Made by a program: the position numbers and the translations under genes. From Bifidobacterium simiiventris (GTDB lineage: Bacteria > Actinomycetota > Actinomycetes > Actinomycetales > Bifidobacteriaceae): a stretch of 64,000 bases of DNA. The notes below the pieces were generated by a model. That model ran no database searches and had not been told where the DNA came from. It saw nothing but the letters and a program-made list of their open reading frames with translations. Positions 29,050 to 38,013 of the stretch are shown here, in pieces. Position 1 is the stretch's first letter. The number at the start of each line of letters is the position of its first letter. The stretch is taken from NCBI RefSeq assembly GCF_019331715.1, contig NZ_JAHBBG010000002.1, forward strand, positions 248,001-312,000, given 5' to 3'.

Positions 29050-29859
29050 ATGATTCAGGTGCACGCATGGGCAGACCTTGATTATGACGTGCTCGTGCGC
29101 GATATGCGGGCCGTCGCCTTCGACCTCGACAACACGCTCGCCTCGTCCAAGCAGCCGATGTCGGCGGCGATGACCGATCGGTTCGCGGAACTGACCCATC
29201 GCACGACGGTGGCGGTCATCACCGGCGGACGATACGAGCTTGTGGTCAGCCAGGTGCTTGACGCGATCGGCGGCCGTGCGGATCGTTCCCGCATGCATCT
29301 CATGCCTACGGGCGGAAGTCGGTATTACCGCTGGCATGTGGATGACGACGGATGCGGCCGGTGGAAATGCGTGTACGCGCATGACCTGAGCGAGACGGAT
29401 CGTCGCGCCGCCGCCGCGTCCGTGGAGACTCGGGCCCGGGAACTGGGATTGTGGGAGACCCGCGTATGGGGCGAGCGCATCGAGGACCGCGGCAGTCAGC
29501 TGACGTTCTCCGCGCTCGGCCAGCAGGCCCCGGAGACGGCCAAACGCTCCTGGGATCCGGACGATAAGAAGAAGAGGATGCTGGTCGCGGCGGTTTCCCG
29601 AGACCTGCCGCATCTGAAAGTACGATCGGGAGGCTATACCAGCATCGACATCTCCCTGCCGGGCATGGATAAATCGTTCGCGGTCCATGAATTGGCCCGC
29701 GTGCTCGGCGTTGAGGTCGGCGGCATCGTGTTCGTGGGGGATCGTATGAATCCGGGCGGCAACGACTATCCTGCCGCCGAGGCCGGCGCCTATGCCGTGC
29801 GTGTCGGCAGTCCGGATGACACGCTGCGTTTCCTCGAACGGCTGCTCGTACGCCTGTAA
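29050..29859 (+). CDS. HAD-superfamily phosphatase (type IIB-like)
   Basis: 269 residues from ATG 29050; GGAAAGGCAAG upstream acts as the ribosome site. Motif I is DLDNTLASS near residue 27, motif II TGGR near 58, motif III Lys in MDKSFAVHELAR near 206 and motif IV VGDRMNPGGNDYP near 225. The motif I form DxDNT and the G-rich motif II resemble phosphomannomutase/Cof-like type IIB enzymes. The substrate is unknown. A comF-like gene follows 24 bases after the stop. Confidence 0.85.
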   Translation: MIQVHAWADLDYDVLVRDMRAVAFDLDNTLASSKQPMSAAMTDRFAELTHRTTVAVITGGRYELVVSQVLDAIGGRADRSRMHLMPTGGSRYYRWHVDDDGCGRWKCVYAHDLSETDRRAAAASVETRARELGLWETRVWGERIEDRGSQLTFSALGQQAPETAKRSWDPDDKKKRMLVAAVSRDLPHLKVRSGGYTSIDISLPGMDKSFAVHELARVLGVEVGGIVFVGDRMNPGGNDYPAAEAGAYAVRVGSPDDTLRFLERLLVRL

Positions 29860-29883
29860 GCGTCGTGCGGGGACGGTGACGGC

Positions 29884-30546
29884 ATGACGGTGTATGGTCT
29901 GGTTCGCGATATGGTGCTGCCGCGAGGATGTGCGGGATGCGATACGCCGGACGAGGTGCTGTGCGCCGGCTGCAGGGGCGGATTCAGCCACACCATATGC
30001 AGGTCGTTGCCCCTCACGGTGATGGGGGAGGGATATTCCTGCGCGAGCTACCGCGATACGGCACGTCACGCGATCCTGTCATGGAAGGATCATGGCGACG
30101 AGGAATGCGATGGCGTGTTCTCCTCGCTGCTCGCCGGTCTTGCGGTGCGTTGCGGTGCCGTGGACCGTAACGCACCGGTGACGTTGATTCCCGCCCCGTC
30201 ATCCCGTTCGTCGATGGTCAGGCGTGGACGGTGGCATATGAGCACCGTGACCGGCCATATGGCGGCGACGCTTGTAGCACAGGGATATGCGGTCGATATG
30301 ATGCCCGCGTTGCGTACCATGCTCGTGTCGACCAAATCGGTGCAGGCGGGAGGCGCGGCACAGCGAAGTCAACGCATCGCCGGCAATATCGCAGTGACCG
30401 GAGCGGATTCGATACGCGGACGGCGGACAATCGTGATCGACGACATCATGACCACCGGCGCGACGATGCGTCAATGTATCGCCGCGCTCGACCAGGCGGG
30501 GTGCAAGGTCATTACCGCGTTGAGCCTGGCCTCGGTGGAGCGATAG
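29884..30546 (+). CDS. ComF family phosphoribosyltransferase-like protein
   Basis: 220 residues. The N-terminus carries paired cysteines (RGCAGCDTPDEVLCAGC), a small zinc-binding module typical of ComF. The C-terminal half is a type I phosphoribosyltransferase fold with PRPP loop IVIDDIMTTGATM near residue 185 and LIPAPSSRSS earlier. ComF proteins take part in uptake of single-stranded DNA in naturally competent species. In bifidobacteria the role is untested. No other competence gene is visible in the window. Confidence 0.9.
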   Translation: MTVYGLVRDMVLPRGCAGCDTPDEVLCAGCRGGFSHTICRSLPLTVMGEGYSCASYRDTARHAILSWKDHGDEECDGVFSSLLAGLAVRCGAVDRNAPVTLIPAPSSRSSMVRRGRWHMSTVTGHMAATLVAQGYAVDMMPALRTMLVSTKSVQAGGAAQRSQRIAGNIAVTGADSIRGRRTIVIDDIMTTGATMRQCIAALDQAGCKVITALSLASVER

Positions 30547-30561
30547 AAAACCGGCAGGGAT

Positions 30562-31743
30562 TTAGGCCGCCGGATGGTACTTCGGCAGGGTGATCTCGAA
30601 ATCGACGCCGCGTTCGTCATCCACCACGCGCACTGTGCCGCCATGCAGCTGAGCCGCCCATCGGGCGATGGACAGCCCCAGGCCGGTGCCGCCGGACTCG
30701 GTGCCGGGGCCGGCCTTGCCTTTGACGAACCTGCGAAAGATGTCCGCACGCTCGTCGGGGGGAATCTGCGATCCGAAATTGACCACATTGGTGACGATCA
30801 TGCCATGATCGGTATCCTCATGGGCCTCCACCAGCACCGTGGTGCCGTCGAGGGAATGCTTCAGCGCGTTGGCGATGATGTTGGTGAACAGTTGGCGAAG
30901 ACGATCCTGATCGCCTTCCATGCGGATGGATTCGTCGACGTTCATGATGATGTCGTGCGCATGCCCCGCATCGGCGATTTCGAGCGGTTTGATCGTTTCG
31001 TCGAGAAAATCGCGTACGTCGAACTCCTCGACATTGAGACTTGCCGCGCCGGCCTCCATGCGGGACAGATCGAGCAGATAGGCGATCAGATCACTCAGAC
31101 GATGCGTCTGGTCAAGGATGCTTTCCAGATTGGCCGCAGACGGTTCGGTCACGCCATCGGCCATGTTCTCGACCATGGCCTGCAACGCCGAAACCGGCGT
31201 GCGTAGCTCGTGACTGACATTGGCGATCATGTCGAGTCGCATCTGATCGGCATACTGCAGTTCCTCGGCCATCTCGTTGAACGCCCGGGCGAGTCTGCCG
31301 ATCTCGTCACTGCTGTCAGTGGCCAGATGCACACGCACCGTGTAGTCGCCGTCGGCCATGGCGTTCGCGGCGTCGCGCATCTGCCGCAGCGGGGCGATCA
31401 GTCCGCGGGAGAAGAAATACGTGATGCCCAATGCCACGACCAGGGTCAGCGGCATGGCGATCCAGCCGTTCCAGCCGAATTTGAGCAACAGCCACGACAT
31501 GCCGAACGCAATCGCGGTGGCACTGGTAATGATGACACTCAGTTCCACTTTGAGCGACGAGAACATGCCAATCGGGCGTACGATACTACGATGAGACCGA
31601 GATGAGACGCCGGCCTTGCCGTTGCGGTCAAGACGACGGGATGAAGCGACTTCCGATACTTTGGTTATGGCCGAAGCGGCCTTCGGGGACGATGCCGTTC
31701 CCGAAGGCCGCTTGCTGATGTGCTGATGTGCCAATCGACTCAC
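30562..31743 (-). CDS. Two-component sensor histidine kinase (HAMP, HisKA, HATPase)
   Basis: 393 residues if it starts at GTG 31743, nine bases past the response regulator stop; ATG 31566 (334 residues, just before the first membrane helix) is a real alternative. Two adjacent membrane helices (SVIITSATAIAFGMSWLLL and AMPLTLVVALGITYFF) have almost no outer loop, so sensing is probably within the membrane or cytoplasm. A HAMP domain, the phosphoacceptor NVSHELRTPVSALQ, the N box LFTNIIANALKHS and G2 box GTGLGLSIARW follow. It forms a unit with the upstream response regulator and glgB. Confidence 0.92.
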   Translation of the reverse strand: MSRLAHQHISKRPSGTASSPKAASAITKVSEVASSRRLDRNGKAGVSSRSHRSIVRPIGMFSSLKVELSVIITSATAIAFGMSWLLLKFGWNGWIAMPLTLVVALGITYFFSRGLIAPLRQMRDAANAMADGDYTVRVHLATDSSDEIGRLARAFNEMAEELQYADQMRLDMIANVSHELRTPVSALQAMVENMADGVTEPSAANLESILDQTHRLSDLIAYLLDLSRMEAGAASLNVEEFDVRDFLDETIKPLEIADAGHAHDIIMNVDESIRMEGDQDRLRQLFTNIIANALKHSLDGTTVLVEAHEDTDHGMIVTNVVNFGSQIPPDERADIFRRFVKGKAGPGTESGGTGLGLSIARWAAQLHGGTVRVVDDERGVDFEITLPKYHPAA

Positions 31744-31752
31744 CTGTGACTG

Positions 31753-32472
31753 TCACTCGCTGGGAGGCTCGAACGCATAGCCCACGCCGTGCACGGTGCG
31801 GATCGTCTCCGAACCGAGTTTGTGGCGCAGGGCCTTGACGTGCGAATCGACGGTGCGGGTGCCCGAGGCATCGACCCAGTCCCACACCTCCTCGAGCAGC
31901 TTCTCGCGCGTGAGCACGGAGCGGGGCTTGCGCGCGAGCGTCGCCAGCAGGTCGAACTCCGTGGGGGTCAGATGAACCTGATCTCCGTTCATCGTCACGA
32001 TGCGCTGTGCCGGATCGATAACCAGTGAACCGAAATCGAGAATCTTCTCGTTCTCGGAATTCTTGGCGATGACCTTCGCCCGCTCCACGCGGCGCAACAG
32101 GGCCTTGCACCTGGCGATCAGCTCTCGCATGGAGAACGGCTTGGTCATATAGTCATCCGCGCCGGCGCCCAGCCCGATGACCTTGTCGCTTTCGTCGTCG
32201 CGCGCGGTCAGGATCAGCACCGGCACCGGGCGTTCGGCCACGATGCGCTTGGTCGCCTCGAGACCGTCCATCACCGGCAGCATGATGTCCATGATCACCA
32301 GGTCGGGGCGTAGCTGCTTGGCGGCCTGCACGGCGCTCGCGCCGTCCGAGGCCACCCTTGCAGTCCAGCCTTCGGCCGTGATGCGCTGTGCGATGGCGGT
32401 GGCGAGCGTGGGCTCGTCCTCCACCACCAGCACCGTGCGCGGCGCCGTCGATCGCGTCGGAGTGTTCAGCAT
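31753..32472 (-). CDS. OmpR-type response regulator
   Basis: 239 residues from the ATG at 32472 behind AAAGGCGG, only 17 bases past the glgB stop. The receiver domain shows VVEDEP, phosphoacceptor Asp in VIMDIMLPVMDG, Thr in LTARDD and Lys in DDYMTKPFS. The DNA-binding winged helix is complete, including LTPTEFDLLATLA, RTVDSHVKALRHKLG and IRTVHGVGYAFEP. The partner kinase is the next gene. Nothing in the sequence reveals its regulon; linkage to glgB hints at glycogen or envelope stress. Confidence 0.94.
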   Translation of the reverse strand: MLNTPTRSTAPRTVLVVEDEPTLATAIAQRITAEGWTARVASDGASAVQAAKQLRPDLVIMDIMLPVMDGLEATKRIVAERPVPVLILTARDDESDKVIGLGAGADDYMTKPFSMRELIARCKALLRRVERAKVIAKNSENEKILDFGSLVIDPAQRIVTMNGDQVHLTPTEFDLLATLARKPRSVLTREKLLEEVWDWVDASGTRTVDSHVKALRHKLGSETIRTVHGVGYAFEPPSE

Positions 32473-32489
32473 ATTCGGAAAACCGCCTT

Positions 32490-34745
32490 TCAGTGTGTCG
32501 GTTCCAAGAATACCGCTCCCAACGCCGGAATCGTGAGTCTCGCGGACCATTCGCGCGAATGGAATTCGCCTGGCTCGGCCTCGAACGTGCCGTTGTGGAT
32601 GTCGGAGCCGCCGTATTTGGCGTCGTCCGTGGTGAGCACCTCACGCCACTTGCCGCCCTTGGGCAGTGCGACCTGATAGTTCTCCCACGCCTCGCCGGAG
32701 AAGTTGACGACCACGACCATCTGCTCGCCCTTCGTGCCGATGCGCACGAAGCTGAGCGTGTTGTGGTCAGCGTCGTCGCTGGTAAGCCACTGGAAGCCGG
32801 CCGGATCGAAATCCTGGCTCCACAGGGCGGGAGACGCCTTGTACAGCTTGTTGAGATCGGCCACGAGCTTCTGCACTCCGCGGTGGTCGGGCCAGTCCAG
32901 CGCCGCCCAGTCGATGGAGCCGTCGTGGTCCCACTCGCCCCACTGCGCGATCTCATTGCCCATGAACGTGAGGTTCTTGCCCGGATGCGCCCACTGGTAC
33001 GCGAAGAGCGAACGCACGCCGGCGTACTTCTGCCAGTCGTCGCCCGGCATCTTGCCGTACAGCGAACCCTTGCCGTACACGACCTCGTCGTGGCTGATCG
33101 GCAGCACGTAGTGCTCGGAATAGGCGTAGACCATCGAGAACGTGATCTCGCCGTGGTGCCACTTGCGGTTGATCGGCGTCTCGTGCAGGTACTGGAGCGT
33201 GTCGTGCATCCATCCCATGTTCCATTTGAGGCCGAATCCAAGGCCGCCCGCGTCGGTCGGGGCGGTGATGCCCGGATACGCGGTGGACTCCTCGGCGATC
33301 ATCATCACGCCCGGGTTGTTCTTGTACGCGGTGGCGTTCGCCTCCTTGAGGAAGTCGATCGCTTCGAGGTTCTCGCGGCCGCCGTAGATGTTCGGGCGCC
33401 ACTGGCCGGGCTGACGGCTGTAGTCGAGGTAGAGCATCGAGGAGACGGCATCCACGCGCAGCGCGTCGATATGGTACTCGTCAAGCCAGAAGCTCGCGTT
33501 GGCCACGAGGAAGTTGCGCACTTCGCGACGGCCGAAGTTGAACACGTAGGTGCCCCAGTCCGGGTGCTCGCCGCGCAGCGGGTCCGGATCCTCGTACAGC
33601 GGCGTGCCGTCGAAGCGCCCGAGCGCGAACGCGTCCTTCGGGAAATGTGCCGGCACCCAGTCCATGATCACGCCGATGCCGGCCTGATGCAGCTTGTCGA
33701 CCAGATACTTGAAGTCGTCGGGGCCTCCGAGACGCGAGTCGACCGCGTAGTAGCCGGTGACCTGGTATCCCCACGAGCCGGAGAACGGGTGCTCCGCCAG
33801 CGGCATGAACTCCACGTGCGTGAAGCCCTCCTGCTCGACGTACGGCACCAGCTTGTCGGCCAGTTCGCGGTAGTTGGCAACGTCCTTGCGCCAGCTGCCG
33901 GCATGCACCTCGTAGATGCTCACCGGGCCGTCGTGCGGATTCGTCTTGCGACGCTTGTCCATCCATGCCTTGTCGGCCCACTCATGATCCGAGTCCACGA
34001 CGATCGAGCCGGTCGCCGGCGGGATCTCGTGGGAACGCTCCATCGGGTCGGCCTTCATGACCCATTCGTAGTTGGCGTTGAGGATCTCGTACTTGTAGAC
34101 CTCGCCGGCCTCGACGCCCGGGATGAAGAGCTCCCACACGCCCGAGGAACCGAGTTCACGCATGGCGTGGCGACGGCCGTCCCAGCTGTTGAAGTTGCCG
34201 ACGACGCGCACCGCATGAGCATTCGGAGCCCAGACCGCGAATGCGGTGCCGACCAGCGGCTTGCCGGCGGTGCCGTCGGACGAGCCCATCGGGTCGTCGA
34301 AACGGCGCACGTGAGCGCCCAGCGCCTCCCACAGGCGCTCGTGGCGGCCTTCGCCGAACAAGTAGGTGTCCATATCGCCGATCGTGGGCAGATAACGGTA
34401 CGGATCATCCTCGACGACGCTCTCGCCCAGTGCGTACACGGTGCGCACGCGGTAGTCCGGCACGGCGAATCCGTCGTCGGTCCGTTCTGCCGGCATGACG
34501 GTGACGAACACGCCGTTGTGCTCGTGCAGGGCCTCGTACGAGCCGTGCTGCGTGAGGATGGACACGGCCTTGGCCATCGGGCGCAACACGCGCACCGTCA
34601 CCTCGCCCGCATGCTCGCCCGTGCCGAGATGCCCGCCGAGCACCTCATGGGGGTTGTAGAAGGTGGCGTTGCTGACCGCGTCCAGATCGCCCTGGGCCAC
34701 GGGCACAGCAACAGAATCGTCGTTGATGTTCGTATGTGTAGCCAT
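32490..34745 (-). CDS. glgB: 1,4-alpha-glucan branching enzyme
   Basis: Introduces alpha-1,6 branches into glycogen. 751 residues: an N-terminal extension of about 100 residues, a CBM48 domain ([20 protein letters not shown]), then the GH13 barrel with [17 protein letters not shown], nucleophile Asp in [13 protein letters not shown] near residue 430, acid/base Glu in [11 protein letters not shown] near 480 and the third Asp in [11 protein letters not shown]. The start is the ATG at 34745, directly after a -10-like TACACT. GlgX, which debranches glycogen, is at 54 kb. The stop is 17 bases before a response regulator gene. Confidence 0.97.
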   Translation of the reverse strand: MATHTNINDDSVAVPVAQGDLDAVSNATFYNPHEVLGGHLGTGEHAGEVTVRVLRPMAKAVSILTQHGSYEALHEHNGVFVTVMPAERTDDGFAVPDYRVRTVYALGESVVEDDPYRYLPTIGDMDTYLFGEGRHERLWEALGAHVRRFDDPMGSSDGTAGKPLVGTAFAVWAPNAHAVRVVGNFNSWDGRRHAMRELGSSGVWELFIPGVEAGEVYKYEILNANYEWVMKADPMERSHEIPPATGSIVVDSDHEWADKAWMDKRRKTNPHDGPVSIYEVHAGSWRKDVANYRELADKLVPYVEQEGFTHVEFMPLAEHPFSGSWGYQVTGYYAVDSRLGGPDDFKYLVDKLHQAGIGVIMDWVPAHFPKDAFALGRFDGTPLYEDPDPLRGEHPDWGTYVFNFGRREVRNFLVANASFWLDEYHIDALRVDAVSSMLYLDYSRQPGQWRPNIYGGRENLEAIDFLKEANATAYKNNPGVMMIAEESTAYPGITAPTDAGGLGFGLKWNMGWMHDTLQYLHETPINRKWHHGEITFSMVYAYSEHYVLPISHDEVVYGKGSLYGKMPGDDWQKYAGVRSLFAYQWAHPGKNLTFMGNEIAQWGEWDHDGSIDWAALDWPDHRGVQKLVADLNKLYKASPALWSQDFDPAGFQWLTSDDADHNTLSFVRIGTKGEQMVVVVNFSGEAWENYQVALPKGGKWREVLTTDDAKYGGSDIHNGTFEAEPGEFHSREWSARLTIPALGAVFLEPTH

Positions 34746-34753
34746 ACTTCAGA

Positions 34754-34759
34754 AGTGTA
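34754..34759 (-). promoter_or_regulatory. -10 element for a leaderless glgB mRNA
   Basis: On the minus strand TACACT lies 8 bases before the glgB ATG, with no ribosome site between them. Confidence 0.5.
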
Positions 34760-34848
34760 AAACGACACCGCCGAAAAGTGGGCATTGTGGTGTGTCGTAC
34801 CGGTTCGACGGCGCGTCGTGCTGCCGAATATGATGCCGTCCACGGCAT

Positions 34849-34878
34849 ATGACATACTTATCAGGTTTGTTCTAGGCT
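34849..34878 (+). promoter_or_regulatory. carD promoter
   Basis: ATGACA (34849-34854) and TAGGCT (34873-34878) are 18 bases apart. The ribosome site ACGGAGG and ATG 34893 follow at once. Confidence 0.5.
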
Positions 34879-34892
34879 CTCACGGAGGATTC

Positions 34893-35489
34893 ATGGCTTA
34901 CAAGGTCGGCGATATGGTTGTCTATCCGCGGCATGGCGCGGCGAAGGTGGAGGCCATTACCGAGCGGACGGTGAAGGGCGTGACGAGGCAATATCTCCAG
35001 CTGTCCGTGCTGTCTTCCGATGGTCTGGTCATCAACGTGCCGGTGGAGAACGCCAAGAAGGTGGGCGTGCGTGACATCGTCGACGCCAACGAGGTTGCCA
35101 AGGTGTTTGAGATCCTGCGCACCCCGATCGTCGAAAAGGAAATGAACTGGTCGCGCCGCTACAAGCTGAACGTGGAGAAGATCGCGACCGGCGACGTCAA
35201 CAAGATCGCCGAGGTGGTGCGCGACCTCGCCCAGCGCGACGTGGACGACCACGGTTTGTCGGCCGGCGAGAAGCGCATGCTCACCAAGGCCCGTAGCATC
35301 CTGACCTCCGAGATCGCGTTGAGCGAGAACCTCTCGGACGACGACGCACAGCGTCTGTTGGACGTCAACCTCGGCTATGCCGAGCCTCAGCCGGGGGACG
35401 ACAAGCATCACACGCTCGCCCCGGAGGAGCCGGCTTCCCAGACCCTCGCCCGCATTGAGGCCGAAGGCAAGAAATCCAAGCGCAAGTAA
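34893..35489 (+). CDS. CarD family transcriptional regulator
   Basis: 198 residues from ATG 34893 behind GGAGG; the frame is open upstream to 34785 but that covers the promoter. The N-terminal RNA polymerase-binding domain is clear (YKVGDMVVYPRHGAAKVEAI), followed by the helical DNA-binding domain (NWSRRYKLNVEKIATGDVNKIAEVVRDL, GEKRMLTKARSILTSEIA). CarD binds the beta subunit and stabilises open promoter complexes, mainly at rRNA promoters. It has about 35 extra charged residues at the C-terminus relative to the mycobacterial protein. carD before ispF is a common actinobacterial order. Confidence 0.95.
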   Translation: MAYKVGDMVVYPRHGAAKVEAITERTVKGVTRQYLQLSVLSSDGLVINVPVENAKKVGVRDIVDANEVAKVFEILRTPIVEKEMNWSRRYKLNVEKIATGDVNKIAEVVRDLAQRDVDDHGLSAGEKRMLTKARSILTSEIALSENLSDDDAQRLLDVNLGYAEPQPGDDKHHTLAPEEPASQTLARIEAEGKKSKRK

Positions 35490-35526
35490 GCGTAATCGTG
35501 TGATTTTTCGTTTTGCATAAACGGAC

Positions 35527-35572
35527 GAAGGGCGGTTCGGATATCATGTGAGCGGTATCCGATCCGCCCTTC
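35527..35572 (+). terminator. carD terminator
   Basis: A near-perfect 19-bp stem (35527-35545 with 35554-35572, two mismatches) is followed by TTGCTTGTTT. Confidence 0.75.
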
Positions 35573-35651
35573 TTGCTTGTTTGATACCGGATATTCGCCG
35601 GTTGCCGGGCGGACACGATCAGACCGTTGAATGAGATGAAAGGATCCGTAC

Positions 35652-36134
35652 ATGCTGATAGGACAGGGATTCGACGCACATCGGTTCGCCGCCCCCGACT
35701 CTGGGCGGCCATTATGGTTTGCCGGACTGCTGTGGGACAGCGCCGGCATCGAAGGGGATTCGGACGGCGACGTCGCCGCACACGCCCTGATCGACGCGTT
35801 GCTGTCCGCGGCCCATCTGGGAGACATCGGCACACTGTTCGGCGTCGGTGCGCAATCCGCCGGGGCCGGTCGCCACGGTGCCGACATGCTTCGCGAAACC
35901 GTCGCGTATCTGCGTTCGCATGGCTATGCTCCCGAAAGCGCCAGCGTCGCGCTGGTCGGCAACCGTCCGAAAATCGGCCCGCGCCGCGCCGAGGCCGAAC
36001 AGGCGTTGTCCGAAGCGGTCGGCTGCCAGGTCTCCCTGACCGCCACCACCACCGACGGCATGGGCTTCACCGGCCGTGGCGAAGGCATCGCCGCCATCGC
36101 ATCAGCCTTGGTCAGCCCCTGCGACGGGCGCTGA
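35652..36134 (+). CDS. ispF: 2-C-methyl-D-erythritol 2,4-cyclodiphosphate synthase
   Basis: Fifth step of the non-mevalonate isoprenoid pathway: it forms methylerythritol cyclodiphosphate with loss of CMP. 160 residues. Metal ligands are visible in GFDAHRF (Asp and His) and [18 protein letters not shown]. The C-terminal substrate site [17 protein letters not shown] is intact. Its last 23 bases overlap the end of the converging metal permease gene, so the two transcripts share antisense sequence. Confidence 0.96.
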   Translation: MLIGQGFDAHRFAAPDSGRPLWFAGLLWDSAGIEGDSDGDVAAHALIDALLSAAHLGDIGTLFGVGAQSAGAGRHGADMLRETVAYLRSHGYAPESASVALVGNRPKIGPRRAEAEQALSEAVGCQVSLTATTTDGMGFTGRGEGIAAIASALVSPCDGR

Positions 36135-36942
36135 CCAGTTTGGCGATTGCCCAGAACAGGGTGGACAGGGTCACGATGATGAAGCTCGGGGGAGCGGGGA
36201 ACATCGCGGCCAGCACCAGGCCTCCCCAGATCGCCGCCAGACACAGTGCGCTCGCCATCACCATCGCACGCAGGGGCGAACCGGCGAGGATGTTCGCGGT
36301 CGCAGCCGGCGTGATCACCAGCGCGAAGATCAACAACGTGCCTACGGCCGGCACGGCGATCGTGATCACTCCGGCCATGATCGCCATGAACGCGACGTTC
36401 ATCGCGCCGATCGGCACGCCCTTGGCCTGGGCGACCTGTTCATCCACCGAACTGAACAGCAGTGGCCGGTAGATCACGGCCAGCACCGCCAGCAGCAGCG
36501 CGTCGAAGATTGCGAATCCGATGATCTGACCGTCGGTGATCGTCAGGATTGAGCCGAACAGGATCGATTGCATTTGCTGGGATGCCGAACTGGACAGCCG
36601 TGCGAAGAACAGGCCCAGGCCGGTGGCGAACGCGAGCACGGTGCCGGTCGCGATCTCGCGTTGCGAGGCGCGTTTGCCGAGCGCGCCGATTACCAGAGCG
36701 CCGCCCAACGCGAAGACGCCGAGACCGAGTGAGACGGGCAGCCCCAGCAGCACCGCGCCGGTCGCGCCCGGCAGTCCGATGTGCGCGAGCGCGTGCGCGG
36801 CGAACGTGGACTGGCGGGCGATCGTGAAATAGCCCATCACGCCGGCCGCGACTGCGATGCACAATCCGGCGAGGAAGGCGTTCGTCATGAACGGCGCGGT
36901 GAGCGTGTACATCCAATCCGGGTCAAACGAGAAATCGATCAT
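36112..36942 (-). CDS. Metal (Mn/Zn) ABC transporter permease
   Basis: 276 residues, ABC-3 family, with eight or nine membrane helices. The family segment [21 protein letters not shown] and the late helix [21 protein letters not shown] are clear. It should form the membrane channel for the ATPase encoded directly upstream (6-base gap) and the binding protein at 38014. The 3' end overlaps ispF by 23 bases. Confidence 0.94.
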   Translation of the reverse strand: MIDFSFDPDWMYTLTAPFMTNAFLAGLCIAVAAGVMGYFTIARQSTFAAHALAHIGLPGATGAVLLGLPVSLGLGVFALGGALVIGALGKRASQREIATGTVLAFATGLGLFFARLSSSASQQMQSILFGSILTITDGQIIGFAIFDALLLAVLAVIYRPLLFSSVDEQVAQAKGVPIGAMNVAFMAIMAGVITIAVPAVGTLLIFALVITPAATANILAGSPLRAMVMASALCLAAIWGGLVLAAMFPAPPSFIIVTLSTLFWAIAKLVSARRRG

Positions 36943-36948
36943 CGTGAA

Positions 36949-37869
36949 TCAGCCTCTCTTCTCTGCCGCAGTCGTCGCATCCGTTGTGTTCGTCGCAGCG
37001 TCGGGATGATGGTGGTGGAATTCGGCCACTTCGGCCGGATTGTGCGTGTCCAGAATCGTATCGGGGCGTTCGTCCGCGCTGGGGGTGACGAACATGTCGC
37101 CTTGCGGGGTGGTGATGACCTGCACCTGCGTGCCGTAGAGGTGCGTGAGCAGCGACGAGTCGAGCACCTGGTTCATCGCCGCGTAGTGCGGGTGGCCGTC
37201 GAGCAGGTAGATCGCGCCGGTGAGGATCGGCAGCAGCATGTTGAGGTCGTGCGCGACGACCTGGATCGTCATGCCGAGTTCCTGGTTGAGGCGCGCAAGC
37301 ACATGCACGACGGAACGCTGGCTGGCCAGGTCGAGGTTGGCGAGCGGCTCGTCGAGCATGAGCAGCTTCGGGTCGGAGACGAGCGCCTGCGCGATGGCGA
37401 CGCGCTGGCGCAGGCCGCCGGACAGTTCGGACAGTCGCAGGTGTGCCTTGTCGGCGATGCCGGTGAACGTCATGGCTTCGCGCACTTTGGCCTTCTGCTC
37501 CTTGGTGACGAAGTGGATGCCGAAGCGGGTGCCGGTCAGTCCGAGCAGCACCGATTGTTCGGCGGTGAGGTTCGAGTCGATGTCGGACGTGTAGCTTTGC
37601 GGCACGTAGCCGATCTGCCGGTTCGCGGAGCCTGCCGGGCGCCCGAGGATCGTGATCGAGCCGGCGGCGAGCGGCAGCAGTCCCAGCTCGGCCTTCATCA
37701 TCGTGGTCTTGCCGGTGCCGTTCGTGCCGACGATCGCGGTGACCGATCCGGTCGGAATGGAAAAGGTGCCGTGCTGCCAGATCGTGCGGCCGCCGCGTGT
37801 CACCGCCGCATCGTGAAAGACGATGGCGTCCGCCTGCGCATCGTTTCCGTTGATGATGTCGTTCGTCAT
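36949..37869 (-). CDS. Metal (Mn/Zn) ABC transporter ATP-binding protein
   Basis: 306 residues. Walker A GTNGTGKTTMM near residue 47, Q-loop YVPQSY, signature LSGGLRQRVAIAQAL, Walker B LLMLDEPLANLD and switch His in VVAHDLN are all intact. The C-terminus extends about 60 residues beyond the ATPase and carries a four-His run with nearby Asp and Thr (EFHHHHPDAATN), a possible metal-sensing tail. A Fur/Zur-type palindrome at 37934 lies in its promoter. It forms an operon with the permease. Confidence 0.94.
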   Translation of the reverse strand: MTNDIINGNDAQADAIVFHDAAVTRGGRTIWQHGTFSIPTGSVTAIVGTNGTGKTTMMKAELGLLPLAAGSITILGRPAGSANRQIGYVPQSYTSDIDSNLTAEQSVLLGLTGTRFGIHFVTKEQKAKVREAMTFTGIADKAHLRLSELSGGLRQRVAIAQALVSDPKLLMLDEPLANLDLASQRSVVHVLARLNQELGMTIQVVAHDLNMLLPILTGAIYLLDGHPHYAAMNQVLDSSLLTHLYGTQVQVITTPQGDMFVTPSADERPDTILDTHNPAEVAEFHHHHPDAATNTTDATTAAEKRG

Positions 37870-37933
37870 GATTCCGTCGTTTCCGTATGTCCTGCCATAT
37901 ATGGCTTACCGGAACGGATTATGACAAATGACG

Positions 37934-37950
37934 TTGACAATCATTCTCAA
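37934..37950. promoter_or_regulatory. Fur/Zur-type box upstream of the ATPase-permease operon
   Basis: TTGACAATCATTCTCAA is a 17-base imperfect palindrome that matches the general shape of Fur-family boxes (TGA..AT.AT..TCA). The flanks add ACG(T)T on the left and AACGT on the right. It starts 65 bases upstream of the ATPase start codon, where a metal-dependent repressor would be expected. Confidence 0.65.
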
Positions 37951-38013
37951 TAACGTGAGATGAGACAGCATGGTCGCGATGGGCGAGCATGAACCATGCT
38001 GACAGCAATCGAA

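Noticed and set aside
32388..34760. 790-codon plus-strand frame across glgB
   Set aside because: Antisense of glgB, which has complete GH13 motifs; the plus-strand product has no recognisable fold.
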